DNA from: Bremia lactucae
Taxonomy: Eukaryota > Oomycota > Peronosporomycetes > Peronosporales > Peronosporaceae
Length of the DNA stretch: 24,598 nt
Direction of reading: 5' to 3'
Assembly: GCF_004359215.1 (NCBI RefSeq)
Contig: NC_090617.1
Location: 3,125,273 to 3,149,870 of the forward strand
Position numbers and translations under genes: made by a program. This document shows, piece after piece, positions 17,746 through 24,598 of the stretch. Every line of letters starts with the position of its first letter. Positions within the stretch are counted from its first letter, which is position 1. The notes under the pieces were generated by a model. The model did no database searches. It was not told the DNA's origin and saw nothing but the letters and a program-made list of their open reading frames with translations.

Positions 17746-17756
17746 GCGCCTTAGAG

Positions 17757-18162
17757 ACCCCACCCAAGGGAACTAAGCACTCTGGTAATGTGTCGTCACG
17801 GAAGCGGTGATCCGGCTTCTCTTGCGCACTTACCAAGTAGGAAGTAGTTTTCAGACTGATTTATATTTAATCACATTAAATATAAATATCTATTTTTACC
17901 AACAAAAATGTCATCTCGGTAGATAACACTAATATGTATTGCGAGCGTATCGTTCTATATATATCGCGTAACGAATGACGCTAGGCGTCATCCCTCCTAA
18001 TGTGAATGAACCTATGTGCATCACAACACAAGGGTGGCTCACAATGTGAACCACACCCAAGTGGTGGATTTATTTACTTTATTTAAGTAATGATTATATT
18101 CCTTTTAAGAACACAAAGTATACTTAACGCGGGCTATGTAACATTACTTTAGCCCGTTATAT
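17757..18162. repeat. LTR-like repeat C, copy 2
   Basis: It aligns with 8019-8441 in the same orientation, from CACTCTGGT-A-GTGTCGT to TTTAGCCCGTTATA (TTACA in copy 1). It lacks the 110-bp inverted arms seen around copy 1. Its right end abuts reverse transcriptase codons of a gypsy relic, so it was probably inserted within that RT gene. Confidence 0.72.
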
Positions 18163-18605
18163 AACAGATGTGTGACCAATCTGTTGAAATCGGTGCGGGT
18201 TTTTGCACTGTGTTATTCTGATGATATTTTCGTTCATAGCAGAGCCATGAACTGAAAATGGCGCAGAGTGCGTTGTCTGTTATCAATCGCGACAGCTTCA
18301 ACCAGCTGAATGCAACTGTCCAGTGCATAAAAAGGAACTTCTTGCCATGAAATACGCACTGGCTAAGTTTATGGTCTATCTCGTTGAAGATAGACCGTTT
18401 TTTTTGTACATACGTGCCATGCGTCTGTACACACGACCGTGTACAGTCCACAGCTCTCGCAAAGAATGGCGAGATGATTGTCTTTTTCCGCGGAGTATAA
18501 CTTTTCAATGAGTATAAATCAGGACGACTTCACCTCGTTGCTGATGCCCTATCGCGCCGGCCCGATTTTGAGCTAACTGCGCAAGCGAACAGTGAGCATA
18601 AAGCC
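18163..18605 (+). pseudogene. Gypsy reverse transcriptase and RNase H, broken
   Basis: After the repeat C end, the plus strand reads NRCVTNLLKSVRVFALCY and SDDIFVHSRAM; the catalytic YxDD appears as YSDD. A large deletion removes the rest of the RT, and the RNase H end follows: NCPVHKKELLAMKYALAKFM, VYLVEDRPFFLYIRAM, then frame-mixed remnants and VADALSRRPDFEL, the classic end of gypsy RNase H. Stops and shifts are frequent. The neighbouring integrase relic is the next domain of the same polyprotein. Confidence 0.85.
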
Positions 18606-18699
18606 ACTGTTGCAATAATAAGTGTTCCGTAGTCAATATTACTCGACGACGTTAAAAGAGCGCATCAAGACGATAACGCTCCTAAATAGTTGATGTATT

Positions 18700-19450
18700 A
18701 CCTTAAAAATTGAAAAGATCCTCAACAGATCGATATACATCACGCAATTGGTTACAAAATTACACAGCCATTGCTGGCGGCACACCTTGTGTCGTCATCC
18801 CTACCAATAATAATTCCCGTATATGCATTATGTATAAGTGCCACGATGCCTTAATAAGCGGGCATCGTGGATGTGAGAAAACTATTCTCACGATAATCCG
18901 CGATTCCTACTGGCCACGCCAGCATTAGTTCGTCCGCAAGTACATAAGTGCCAGCGAAGCTTGTCAACGATTGCAGCCCATTGCTTCATCCCGTGCTCCA
19001 TTACACCGGTGCCTGTTTTGGTAGAGTATTACCAGTCTGTGTTCATGGACTTCGTCCTCGGAATTCCCGACGACGAACATAAAAACACTGGTATTCTTGT
19101 TTTTGGTGAGCGTTTCAGCAAAATGGTACATCTAGCTGCAGTACCGGAGTCGATCAAAATCAAAGGCTGTGCTCGTATCTTTGTTGACACGATATTTTGA
19201 TCTATGAGTTACCCCGCGCACTGGTCTCAGGTCGAGACCCTACATTCACGGCGAAATTTTAGCAATCTGTATTCAAGTCACTTAGAAAACAATAGAAAAT
19301 GTCAACTAATGACCAACCTAATACAAATGGTCAGACAGAACGTGCAATCGTATCCTCGAAGAGACACTTTGCGGATACGCCCACAATTTTACGAGCTGGA
19401 GCGAGTTTTTGCCAATGGTGGAATTTGCCATCAACAATTCAGTGCAACGT
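18700..19450 (+). pseudogene. Gypsy integrase, broken, catalytic Asp altered
   Basis: The zinc-binding region reads CHDALISGHRGCEKTILTII then RDSYWPRQ, and RKYISASEACQR in a shifted frame. The core follows with SVFMDFVLGIPDDEHKNTGI (first catalytic Asp codon 19048-19050) and RFSKMVHLAAVPESI. At the second catalytic site, the frame LVSGRDPTFTAKF has Gly (19230-19232) where the family has Asp (SDRD). The Glu motif TNGQTERA survives (Glu codon 19338-19340), and FAINNSVQ ends the readable part near 19445. A 19440-type end matches the sequence at the window start, so this copy and 1-130 are homologous. Confidence 0.87.
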
Positions 19451-19749
19451 GAAACGCGTCGACATAGCGAGTTTCACCACCCTTGCCCGCCTGGTCGACA
19501 GAATTGAAGATTTCAAAGCCAGGCGAAGTACGTTCCTTCGGTGGGATAGAGTAGCACCAGATTCGTCGCTGGAGTATCGTACTAACGCTCGGCATTAATG
19601 TGCGGATTAGTTGTCAACATGGTGCCGTAGGTCTTGCAAAGTACAAATCCAATCTTTGTTGAGAATTGTACCGTGGCTTCCATGAAGCTTGGCAAGCCAA
19701 CCACTTGCACAAGAGGATGCATGTAAATGTCACACATGAGGGCTCAATA
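19451..19749. other. Gypsy tail debris, no clear gene
   Basis: Homology to the integrase fades after 19445. I see no domain and no repeat shared with the rest of the window in this stretch. Confidence 0.3.
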
Positions 19750-20335
19750 TTGCTTACACACTTGGCATAGTCGTGCGTTGGCAACTTAAAGTCGGTACCA
19801 ATTCACAACCTTTTGGTCGTTAGGCGCGGCTCGCGATATGATTTCGGATGCGGTTGCGGTGGCCCTATCTTCTGCAGTACCTCCTTCAACAGCATTAGCA
19901 TGCCCACGCAGCCATTTCACGTGGTATTTGCTACTTTCACGGTGACCCGCTTAGGGGCGTCCCAGTCAATAAATACCGGATTTCCAGCGTCCGTGACATC
20001 AAATCTTTGAAATGGCAAGTTATTCGTATCAAGCTGGCGGTATTGCGTTACCGGATGCATATAGTACTTAAAGCGGCCGTTATTCCGTAGCCACACCTTG
20101 TTAAGCTTTGCAGTGGCGCCATCCTCGAACGTGACGAGCAATGCCGCTCATCGATTCGGTCCACCACTTTCATAATTTGTACGACCTCCCATTCTTTGGC
20201 CAACTTTGCCACTTCGGTGTCGCCGTTGCCGTCCAAGAATCCATTACTTAGTGTGTGGCAAATTTTGGCGCGCTTCACGGGTAGCAGAGAGCTGGTTGCG
20301 GTAGAGGCAATTGCAGTGGCATTTAAGTGAAACAT
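19750..20335 (-). pseudogene. Unknown gene, frameshifted, Tudor-like middle part
   Basis: The ATG at 20335 opens MFHLNATAIASTATSSLLPV, NGFLDGNGDTEVAKLAKEWE and VVQIMKVVDRIDE. A frameshift near 20140 moves the protein to another frame: LVTFEDGATAKLNKVWLRNN, GRFKYYMHPVTQYRQLDT and FQRFDVTDAGNPVFIDWDAP then KRVTVKVANTT, stop at about 19917. The pattern of a short beta-rich segment with FEDG and KVW resembles a Tudor or chromo-barrel, but that is only an impression. Further minus-strand sequence to 19750 reads KLPTHDYAKCVSNIEPSCVTF in yet another frame. It could be part of a DNA transposon. CACACC motifs lie just upstream. Confidence 0.5.
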
Positions 20336-20550
20336 TCCATAAAGATGAACATTTTGATATATAGAGGGGAACGCAGAAAAGGTGTGTATTTAATGAAGAG
20401 GTGTGATTATAAGGGTTTGCAGGAAGGGTGTGAATTGAAGGAAAAGGGGTTTGTGTTCAGCATTCCCTAATTTTGTACTCATTTGATTCGAAGACCGGGA
20501 CTCGACCTTCCCGCTGCCTAAAAATTGTCTTATGTTGTAATTAATTTATT
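20336..20550. other. CACACC motif block on the minus strand
   Basis: Minus-strand motifs ATTCACACCCTT, ATCACACCT and ATACACACCTTTT are spaced about 20-25 bases apart at 20380-20465, like those at 8730-8830 on the plus strand. They lie just upstream of the ATG at 20335. The function is unknown. Confidence 0.4.
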
Positions 20551-21105
20551 GCTACCCCTCATTGCACTGCAATATTATACGGCCAATAAAATTCAAACTA
20601 AGAGAAATACAATCATTCTTAAGGTGGTGCTCTCATTTTCTAATGGGTTGAAAAACTTCCAAATTTTAACTTATGTAACAAGTTTACGCCTGTAAAAAAA
20701 GACGTACAAGCCAACTTAAATTATCCTTTGGGATTTGATGAACATCGGATTTGGATTGAAGGTGCTAAGCATAGGACTCACGGCCTGTAAATCACGGTCT
20801 ACTGTAAGCAATTGCTAGGCAAATTGCCCTGTGGGGCGCAGAATATAGTAGTGGATGTGGTACTGTAATTTACGTACCGTCTGGAAAAAATCAAACTTAT
20901 TCTGGATATGAAGATCCGTCAGAATTCCCAATTTCGTGAAATCCGTATCGTTTGATGTGCTCATGCCCAGGACCAGCTCAAGCCATGAGCTCATTGTTTT
21001 GTGCTCGAATCCTAGCCACATACAGTAGCAGAAAAATTGCTTTGTAGTAGATCCATCAAGCTGTTCTTGCTTTCTTATTCTCGCTGATGTCGAGCCGTGT
21101 TTGGG
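20551..21105 (-). repeat. Repeat R1, copy 2, with conserved reading frame
   Basis: The minus strand reads ARIRKQEQLDGSTTKQFFCY, CMWLGFEHKTMSSWLELVLG, MSTSNDTDFTKLGILTDLHI and QNKFDFFQTVRKLQYHIHYY, stop after TGQFA at 20815. The first three blocks match copy 3 in the same frame, which suggests a real protein C-terminus. The remaining 260 bases are non-coding and match copy 1 closely. Confidence 0.75.
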
Positions 21106-21149
21106 ATGCTCTCAGGCGATTCTGTGTCACGGTAATCGAATCGACCTTT

Positions 21150-21645
21150 GACTGGTGCTCTCAGAGGTAAAAAGCTTACAAATTATCTTTTATGTAACAA
21201 GATAACGCCTGTTTAAAAGACGTTTGTCAAGTTGAATTAATGCTTTTGGATTCAATGATTTATCGAATTTGGATTGAAGTTGCTAAGCATAGGACTCTAA
21301 CGGCCTGTAGTCACGGTCTCTTAAAGCAATTGCTAGGCAAATTGCCCTAGGGGGTATAGCATATAGTAGTGGATGTGGGTGGTACTGTAATTTATGTACC
21401 GTCTGGAAAAAATCAAATTCACGCTAGATATGAAGATCCATCAGAATTCCCAATTTTTTGAAATCCGAATCGTTTGATGTGCTCTTGCCCAGGACCAGCT
21501 CAAGCCATGAGCCCATTGATTTGTGCTCGAATCCTAGCCACATACAGTAACAGAAAATTTGAATTGTATCAGATCCTTCGAGCTGTTCTTGCTTACTTAT
21601 TCTCGCTAATGTCGAGCTTTGGTTCGGCTGCTCTACGTACATTGT
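21150..21645 (-). repeat. Repeat R1, copy 3, with conserved reading frame
   Basis: This is a tandem neighbour of copy 2 in the same orientation. Its frame (21642-21424) reads QPNQSSTLARISKQEQLEGS, DTIQIFCYCMWLGFEHKSMG and SWLELVLGKSTSNDSDFKKL, then a stop after MDLHI. Differences from copy 2 are mostly conservative. The family is unknown. Its outer end lies only 38 bases from the small cysteine-rich gene, on the opposite strand. Confidence 0.75.
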
Positions 21646-21670
21646 TGAATTTTCGCGGTGGTGATCAAGT

Positions 21671-21680
21671 GTTCATTTCA
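21671..21680 (+). promoter_or_regulatory. Possible initiator (TCATTTC)
   Basis: GTTCATTTCA lies just before the start codon of the cysteine-rich gene and fits the TCAYTTY core of the oomycete initiator element. The distance to the ATG is very short (12 bases), so this is only a possibility. Confidence 0.3.
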
Positions 21681-21682
21681 AG

Positions 21683-21862
21683 ATGAAGTATCTCCTGTGC
21701 CTTGTTGTGACTCTCGCGTTTCTTGGCTCTACGAACTCGGAAACCTATCCTCAAGTATCTCCGGGAACATGCTTGGGTTGCGTTTGCCCACCCCCAGCTG
21801 GATTAACTAGAATTCCTCACTGCCGGCCTTGCTGCCAAGGCACACCTGCACCATTTTCATGA
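21683..21862 (+). CDS. Small secreted cysteine-rich protein, 59 aa
   Basis: The ORF runs from ATG to TGA without interruption. Residues 1-19 form a signal peptide: MKY, a hydrophobic core LLCLVVTLAFLGS, and TNS before a likely cut ahead of Glu20. The mature part of about 40 residues has six cysteines at 30, 33, 35, 47, 50 and 51 (C-x2-C-x-C-x11-C-x2-C-C), enough for three disulfides, and is rich in Pro, Gly and Thr. Such compact secreted proteins are typical apoplastic effectors or elicitors of oomycetes, but I do not match it to a named family, and its activity is unknown. It lies 38 bases from repeat R1 copy 3. No close homologous paralogue is visible in this window. The ATG context (AAGATGAAG) is good. 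Its small size makes it easy to miss. Confidence 0.75.
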   Translation: MKYLLCLVVTLAFLGSTNSETYPQVSPGTCLGCVCPPPAGLTRIPHCRPCCQGTPAPFS

Positions 21863-22195
21863 AGCTGTTTCCAGTATGCGATTTTCTCGAAGAATATCCT
21901 TCACGCCTCTGCTCTCAATAGTCAGCAGTATAATCGTTCTAACCAACATATAATAAAACGCTCTCGAATTTTTGCGGTAGTTAAAATCGGAATTTCTCCA
22001 TCCCCTTCTCTAACCTACTGTACGACTTGTCATTCCGGATCATGTCAAATCTCCACAAGCTTCGCCTAACAGCTAGTTAGAAAGCATATCTGCCGCAAAT
22101 GCTCTATCATTTCGGCATGGTCTTAGATTGCTGTAGAGGATAAATGCGCAGACCAGTTTAAAGCTTTGATACTCACACAATGCATGTTGTGAAAA
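21863..22195. other. Stretch after the cysteine-rich gene
   Basis: AATAAAA at 21952-21958 could serve in polyadenylation of the upstream gene. Past 22135 a plus-strand frame reads VEDKCADQFKALILTQCML and ends at a stop just before the next ORF. Nothing else was seen. Confidence 0.35.
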
Positions 22196-22411
22196 ATGTG
22201 TTTTTCTCTTAAATGTACAGAGCATGAGAAACTCAAAAGTAGGATGGACACTCTGAAGGTGAAATGCATCAATTGTAAAGCCACTACAAATCAACGCGAA
22301 GGATACTTGGAGCTTAGAGAGGGTTGCTGGGACAAGCTGCTTGGAGCAATAGCGGGAGCATACAAGAAATCACGTCGACAGCCCATCTCTGTCCGCGCAA
22401 ATGCTGCATGA
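22196..22411 (+). CDS. Short hypothetical protein with Cys pairs, possibly a relic
   Basis: The 71-codon frame reads MCFSLKCTEHEKLKSRMDTL, KVKCINCKATTNQREGYLEL, REGCWDKLLGAIAGAYKKS and RRQPISVRANAA. Cysteines lie at 2, 7, 24, 27 and 44. The same frame just upstream (after one stop) holds two more Cys in KCADQFKALILTQC, which suggests a longer cysteine-rich protein broken by a nonsense change. No signal peptide is present on the short form. No family is recognised. The opposite-strand ORF looks like a shadow. Confidence 0.35.
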   Translation: MCFSLKCTEHEKLKSRMDTLKVKCINCKATTNQREGYLELREGCWDKLLGAIAGAYKKSRRQPISVRANAA

Positions 22412-22943
22412 TGCTAAAAATGGTGCTCCAAAGGCGCAAGGCGTGATTTTTGTCTAATGAAATAGAGCAGACATGCTACCGAGAAACATGGAAGTCCTAG
22501 CTACGGACACTAATATGTACAAAACGATTTCTTCAAAAGAAGTTTCAGCGCATAAACTTTTGTCTTAAGAAGCGTTCAATACAAGCTCAACTTGTAGTCA
22601 CTGTAGTTATTATATTTGTCTACTAAAATAGGTAAATCAACTTAACGCAATAATAATTTTTATATTCTCTAATGAAGATGGTGGCTCCGAGCCACGCAAC
22701 TCGGTGCCGCTTCGCTTTGTCAAGTAGACCAAATGAATAATTTCTGGAGTTTTGGGATTTTACATGGATGAGCTGACGACAGCTCATCGCGAACAGCATG
22801 ATACATGATCTTTAAAATTTAGCGAGTTAAAAATGCTTCTTAATTAAACTATGTTTCGCATGTTTTCTGACGAATCAGAAGCCACGACTTTCAAATAATA
22901 TATAAATAAATGATGGGTGGTACCCTAAATTGAAACATGTAAA
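22412..22943. other. Gene-poor stretch with a gypsy-like hairpin
   Basis: Only one feature stands out. 22767-22788 is an 8-bp-arm hairpin (GATGAGCT, 6-base loop, AGCTCATC) identical to 853-874 in the gypsy element, and the match goes on with a few changes for about 16 more bases. A further inverted pair, GTGGCTCCGAGCCAC, lies at 22681. The stretch may be an old gypsy 3'-region fragment. Confidence 0.4.
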
Positions 22944-23516
22944 TTATAACATGGAAACCAGCTGAGTAATATCGGATAATATGGAGCGACAGCAGTGCAA
23001 GAACATGAAGACCAACAATGAAGAAACACACACGGCGTAATATTTGTAAGCCTCGCTGTAATTTATCCAAAAGTTGTCGAATATGTAGTCTTCCACCTTC
23101 AAATTAGCGGTAACTTGAGATGGAGTTCCACTCACAATTTTACATCCATTGTGCGAGTAATCATCGTCACGTGCGCAGCTTTAAAGACAAGGGATGCAGC
23201 AAGAGCCAAGGCGTATCTGTGTGTAGTAACGTGATATAGATTATAGATGGAGCTACCAGGGAGATTGAATCCGGCGAGTAGGAATAATATCATTTAAAGC
23301 AGCACACCGAAGATCGTGGCACGTGTTATGGTAGGCATGAGGCAAAAGAAGAGCTGACCGAAATACGCCCGCCATTGGACGAACAGCGAAAGATGAAACC
23401 AATAGGCGAAGAACGTGGCAGTTCCCGCCAAGCCTACCACTGGAAATTACGGCGACAAAAAGCATCGTGACCAAAAAGGCGTACGGAATCTCCACCACCG
23501 TCGCGGCAATGAAATG
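22944..23516 (-). pseudogene. ABCG/PDR-type ABC transporter C-terminus, broken
   Basis: The minus strand begins FIAATVVEIPYAFLVTMLFV, which matches the membrane segment with the VEIPY motif in the second transmembrane domain of pleiotropic drug resistance transporters. Frame-broken remains follow: GSSIYNLYHVTTHRYALAL and AASLVF (family pattern WLYxITPxxYSL). Then, in another frame, SGTPSQVTANLKVEDYIFDN, FWINYSEAYKYYAVCV and a final hydrophobic segment SSLLVFMFLHCC, typical of the very C-terminus. Such pumps export toxic compounds across the plasma membrane. Most of the protein, including both ATP-binding domains, is missing here, so this is a degraded 3' gene fragment. Confidence 0.75.
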
Positions 23517-23763
23517 TCACAAAGCGTTATAAGTTTACGATGCATGCTCGCGATAAAAAGCAAATTAGTATTTTAAAGCAATTGGCATGACGCTGATGAA
23601 ACTAACAAATGAGGTTGAATAAATGCGCATTCCTATGCCCGGGTTGATACCGGCGCAGTTCGTAGACTCAATGTGTGAAGCTGTGCGCCAATACAGGCGG
23701 TAAAAGCGCTAAGAGCAGGAATTCGGCCGGAATAATCTTGCTGTCTGTTTAAAATTATACCAA
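23517..23763. other. Stretch with no clear gene
   Basis: No domain or repeat was recognised between the transporter relic and the repeated segment that begins at 23764. Confidence 0.3.
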
Positions 23764-24534
23764 ATGTTGCGTTCAAATGAAACGCCCGACCAATACGAGG
23801 CGGAATTCCTGCGCCGCATTCAACCACATTCCGATGTGATGAAACAGCGGTCGCAGCGAATTAATTTCGCCCGTTTGCGTGTGAAAGAAATCATGGGTGG
23901 TACTGTACCCCCTGTTTCTTCTCACTACGCTGCTTCTGCTAGTCCATTTGAGACTAGCGAAGTGGCCTCAGCTGGTGCTCCTTTTCATAGGCAGCAACCA
24001 AGCCGGGCACATCAATACGTAGGGTATCGATCGGTTCCCAAGAGTCAAAACTCTTCGGGTAACCTTTCCATTGGACGAGGATCTGGTACCCTTGCGTCAC
24101 GGAGCGGTGGGCAAGCAACCTTCCAACAAGGTAGCGTTGATTCCCACCCGCATCCATCAGAGCAGGTGGCGCCCGATAGGAGCGGCGATCTCGCCCACCT
24201 GATCGCGGCTGCTTTGCCTTCGTCCGTTCAGTCGCATGCGTTAAGCGCTGCTGAAAGACGTATTGCGGATCTCGAGAGTCAAGTCTCGCGACTGGCCTCA
24301 GATCTTTTTGATGTCCGAGCGAAGGCTCGACAGGGTTATGAACGCCCAAACACTCGCTTGGACCTTCTGGAGAAGATATTGCTCAGGGATCCGCGTTACT
24401 CGCGAGATGCCCCTCGCTCTCCGAGTCCTCTTCGTGGTAGGAGGAGTCGATCTGTTGAAAGTTTTTTACCATCGCCGTCCCCCTCACCCGAACGACGCTC
24501 GACTCACAGTCGTCGTCACCATCGGTCTCCTTAA
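23764..24534 (+). CDS. Long ORF, possible gag-like protein with coiled coil and Arg/Ser-rich tail
   Basis: The 256-codon frame is open throughout. Residues 1-48 repeat the segment at 17590-17740. Residues 65-135 lie antisense to a minus-strand chromodomain and are probably not real protein there. From about residue 139 the frame reads DRSGDLAHLIAAALPSSVQ, AAERRIADLESQVSRLASDL and FDVRAKARQGYERPNTRLDL then LEKILL, which has heptad Leu/Ile spacing. A tail of SPSPLRGRRSRSVES and PSPSPSPERRS follows. This part looks like a genuine retroelement gag or nucleic-acid-binding protein. The whole is best read as a fusion of debris; only the last 115 codons have independent support. Confidence 0.4.
   Translation: MLRSNETPDQYEAEFLRRIQPHSDVMKQRSQRINFARLRVKEIMGGTVPPVSSHYAASASPFETSEVASAGAPFHRQQPSRAHQYVGYRSVPKSQNSSGNLSIGRGSGTLASRSGGQATFQQGSVDSHPHPSEQVAPDRSGDLAHLIAAALPSSVQSHALSAAERRIADLESQVSRLASDLFDVRAKARQGYERPNTRLDLLEKILLRDPRYSRDAPRSPSPLRGRRSRSVESFLPSPSPSPERRSTHSRRHHRSP
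23954..24172 (-). pseudogene. Gypsy chromodomain, end of integrase
   Basis: On the minus strand the frame reads PPALMDAGGNQRYLVGRLLA, then GYQILVQWKGYPKSFDSWEP, IDTLRIDVPGLVAAYEKEHQ and LRPLR before a TAG at 23956-23954. This is a complete chromodomain with the aromatic and WEP residues in place, and the stop fits the normal end of gypsy Pol. The frame stays open upstream to 24349, but that part shows no integrase motifs. Chromodomains of such integrases bind modified histones to steer integration. It is intact compared with the broken one at 1105-1250 and belongs to a different gypsy lineage. Confidence 0.8.
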
Positions 24535-24598
24535 CCAGATGGGGGTATGTGACCTCTTTTGGGTCTACAAACCGTTTCAGACGACCCACGTAAAATAC

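Noticed and set aside
17540..17776. An RRLR string (FSRRLRDP) near the end of a 78-codon ORF, which could suggest another RXLR effector.
   Set aside because: There is no signal peptide, the motif is at the C-terminus, and it lies at the junction of two repeats. It is a chance match.
22073..22294. Minus-strand 73-codon ORF with several Cys.
   Set aside because: It overlaps the plus-strand Cys-pair ORF, has no signal peptide and no domain; neither strand is strong, and the plus-strand frame is better.
24173..24349. Upstream part of the minus-strand ORF that contains the chromodomain, considered as integrase.
   Set aside because: It shows no integrase motifs and is antisense to the coiled-coil region of the plus strand, so it is probably a chance extension.
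1..24598. tRNA, rRNA and other structured RNA genes.
   Set aside because: No cloverleaf with conserved T-loop and no rRNA core sequence were seen on reading both strands. A dedicated scan was not possible.

Overview
The window looks like a repeat-dense accessory region of an oomycete genome, most likely a downy mildew or Phytophthora-type plant pathogen (Peronosporales). The grounds are a candidate RXLR effector, a tiny secreted cysteine-rich protein, chromodomain Ty3/gypsy elements with oomycete-style motifs, a MULE-type transposase relic and an ABCG/PDR transporter relic. Species cannot be named from the sequence. All calls come from reading translations and comparing repeats by eye.

Layout. 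1-2898 is the 3' part of a plus-strand Ty3/gypsy chromovirus: integrase C-terminus, broken chromodomain, about 1.2 kb of 3' sequence packed with small hairpins, a polypurine tract and the 3' LTR. It sits inside the RNase H region of a minus-strand Ty1/copia element (2899-6472). The copia order on the minus strand is LTR, gag, protease, integrase, RT, RNase H. It has many frame breaks and an internal deletion. 6473-9100 holds copy 1 of an unknown repeat (R1), a MULE transposase relic (minus), an LTR-like repeat flanked by 110-bp inverted repeats, and a block of CACACC motifs. 9100-10242 has no recognisable gene. 10243-10806 is an intact candidate RXLR effector, and a gene fragment that stops at an LTR follows it.

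11345-17090 is a nest of decayed gypsy copies. A plus-strand LTR, gag, protease and protease-RT linker are followed by a minus-strand LTR, a second plus-strand linker copy, and a minus-strand linker, protease, gag and 5' LTR. That LTR lies against a fragment of another LTR. 17091-19450 has an unknown ORF, a repeated coding-like segment (shared with 23764-23915), a second copy of the LTR-like repeat, and a plus-strand RT/RNase H/integrase relic. 19750-20335 is an unknown broken minus-strand gene. 20551-21645 holds two tandem R1 copies that carry a conserved peptide. Directly beside them is the small secreted cysteine-rich gene (21683-21862). The right end has a short Cys-containing ORF, a relic of an ABCG/PDR transporter C-terminus (minus), and a region where a minus-strand chromodomain lies antisense to a long plus-strand ORF with a coiled coil and an Arg/Ser-rich tail.

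Only two genes look intact and functional: the RXLR candidate and the small cysteine-rich protein. Both are predicted to be secreted and both lie among transposon debris, as expected for gene-sparse effector compartments of oomycetes. The least explained signal is the dense series of short hairpins (arms of 8-10 bp, mostly short loops) through the gypsy elements and their LTRs. It is far weaker in the neighbouring copia element.
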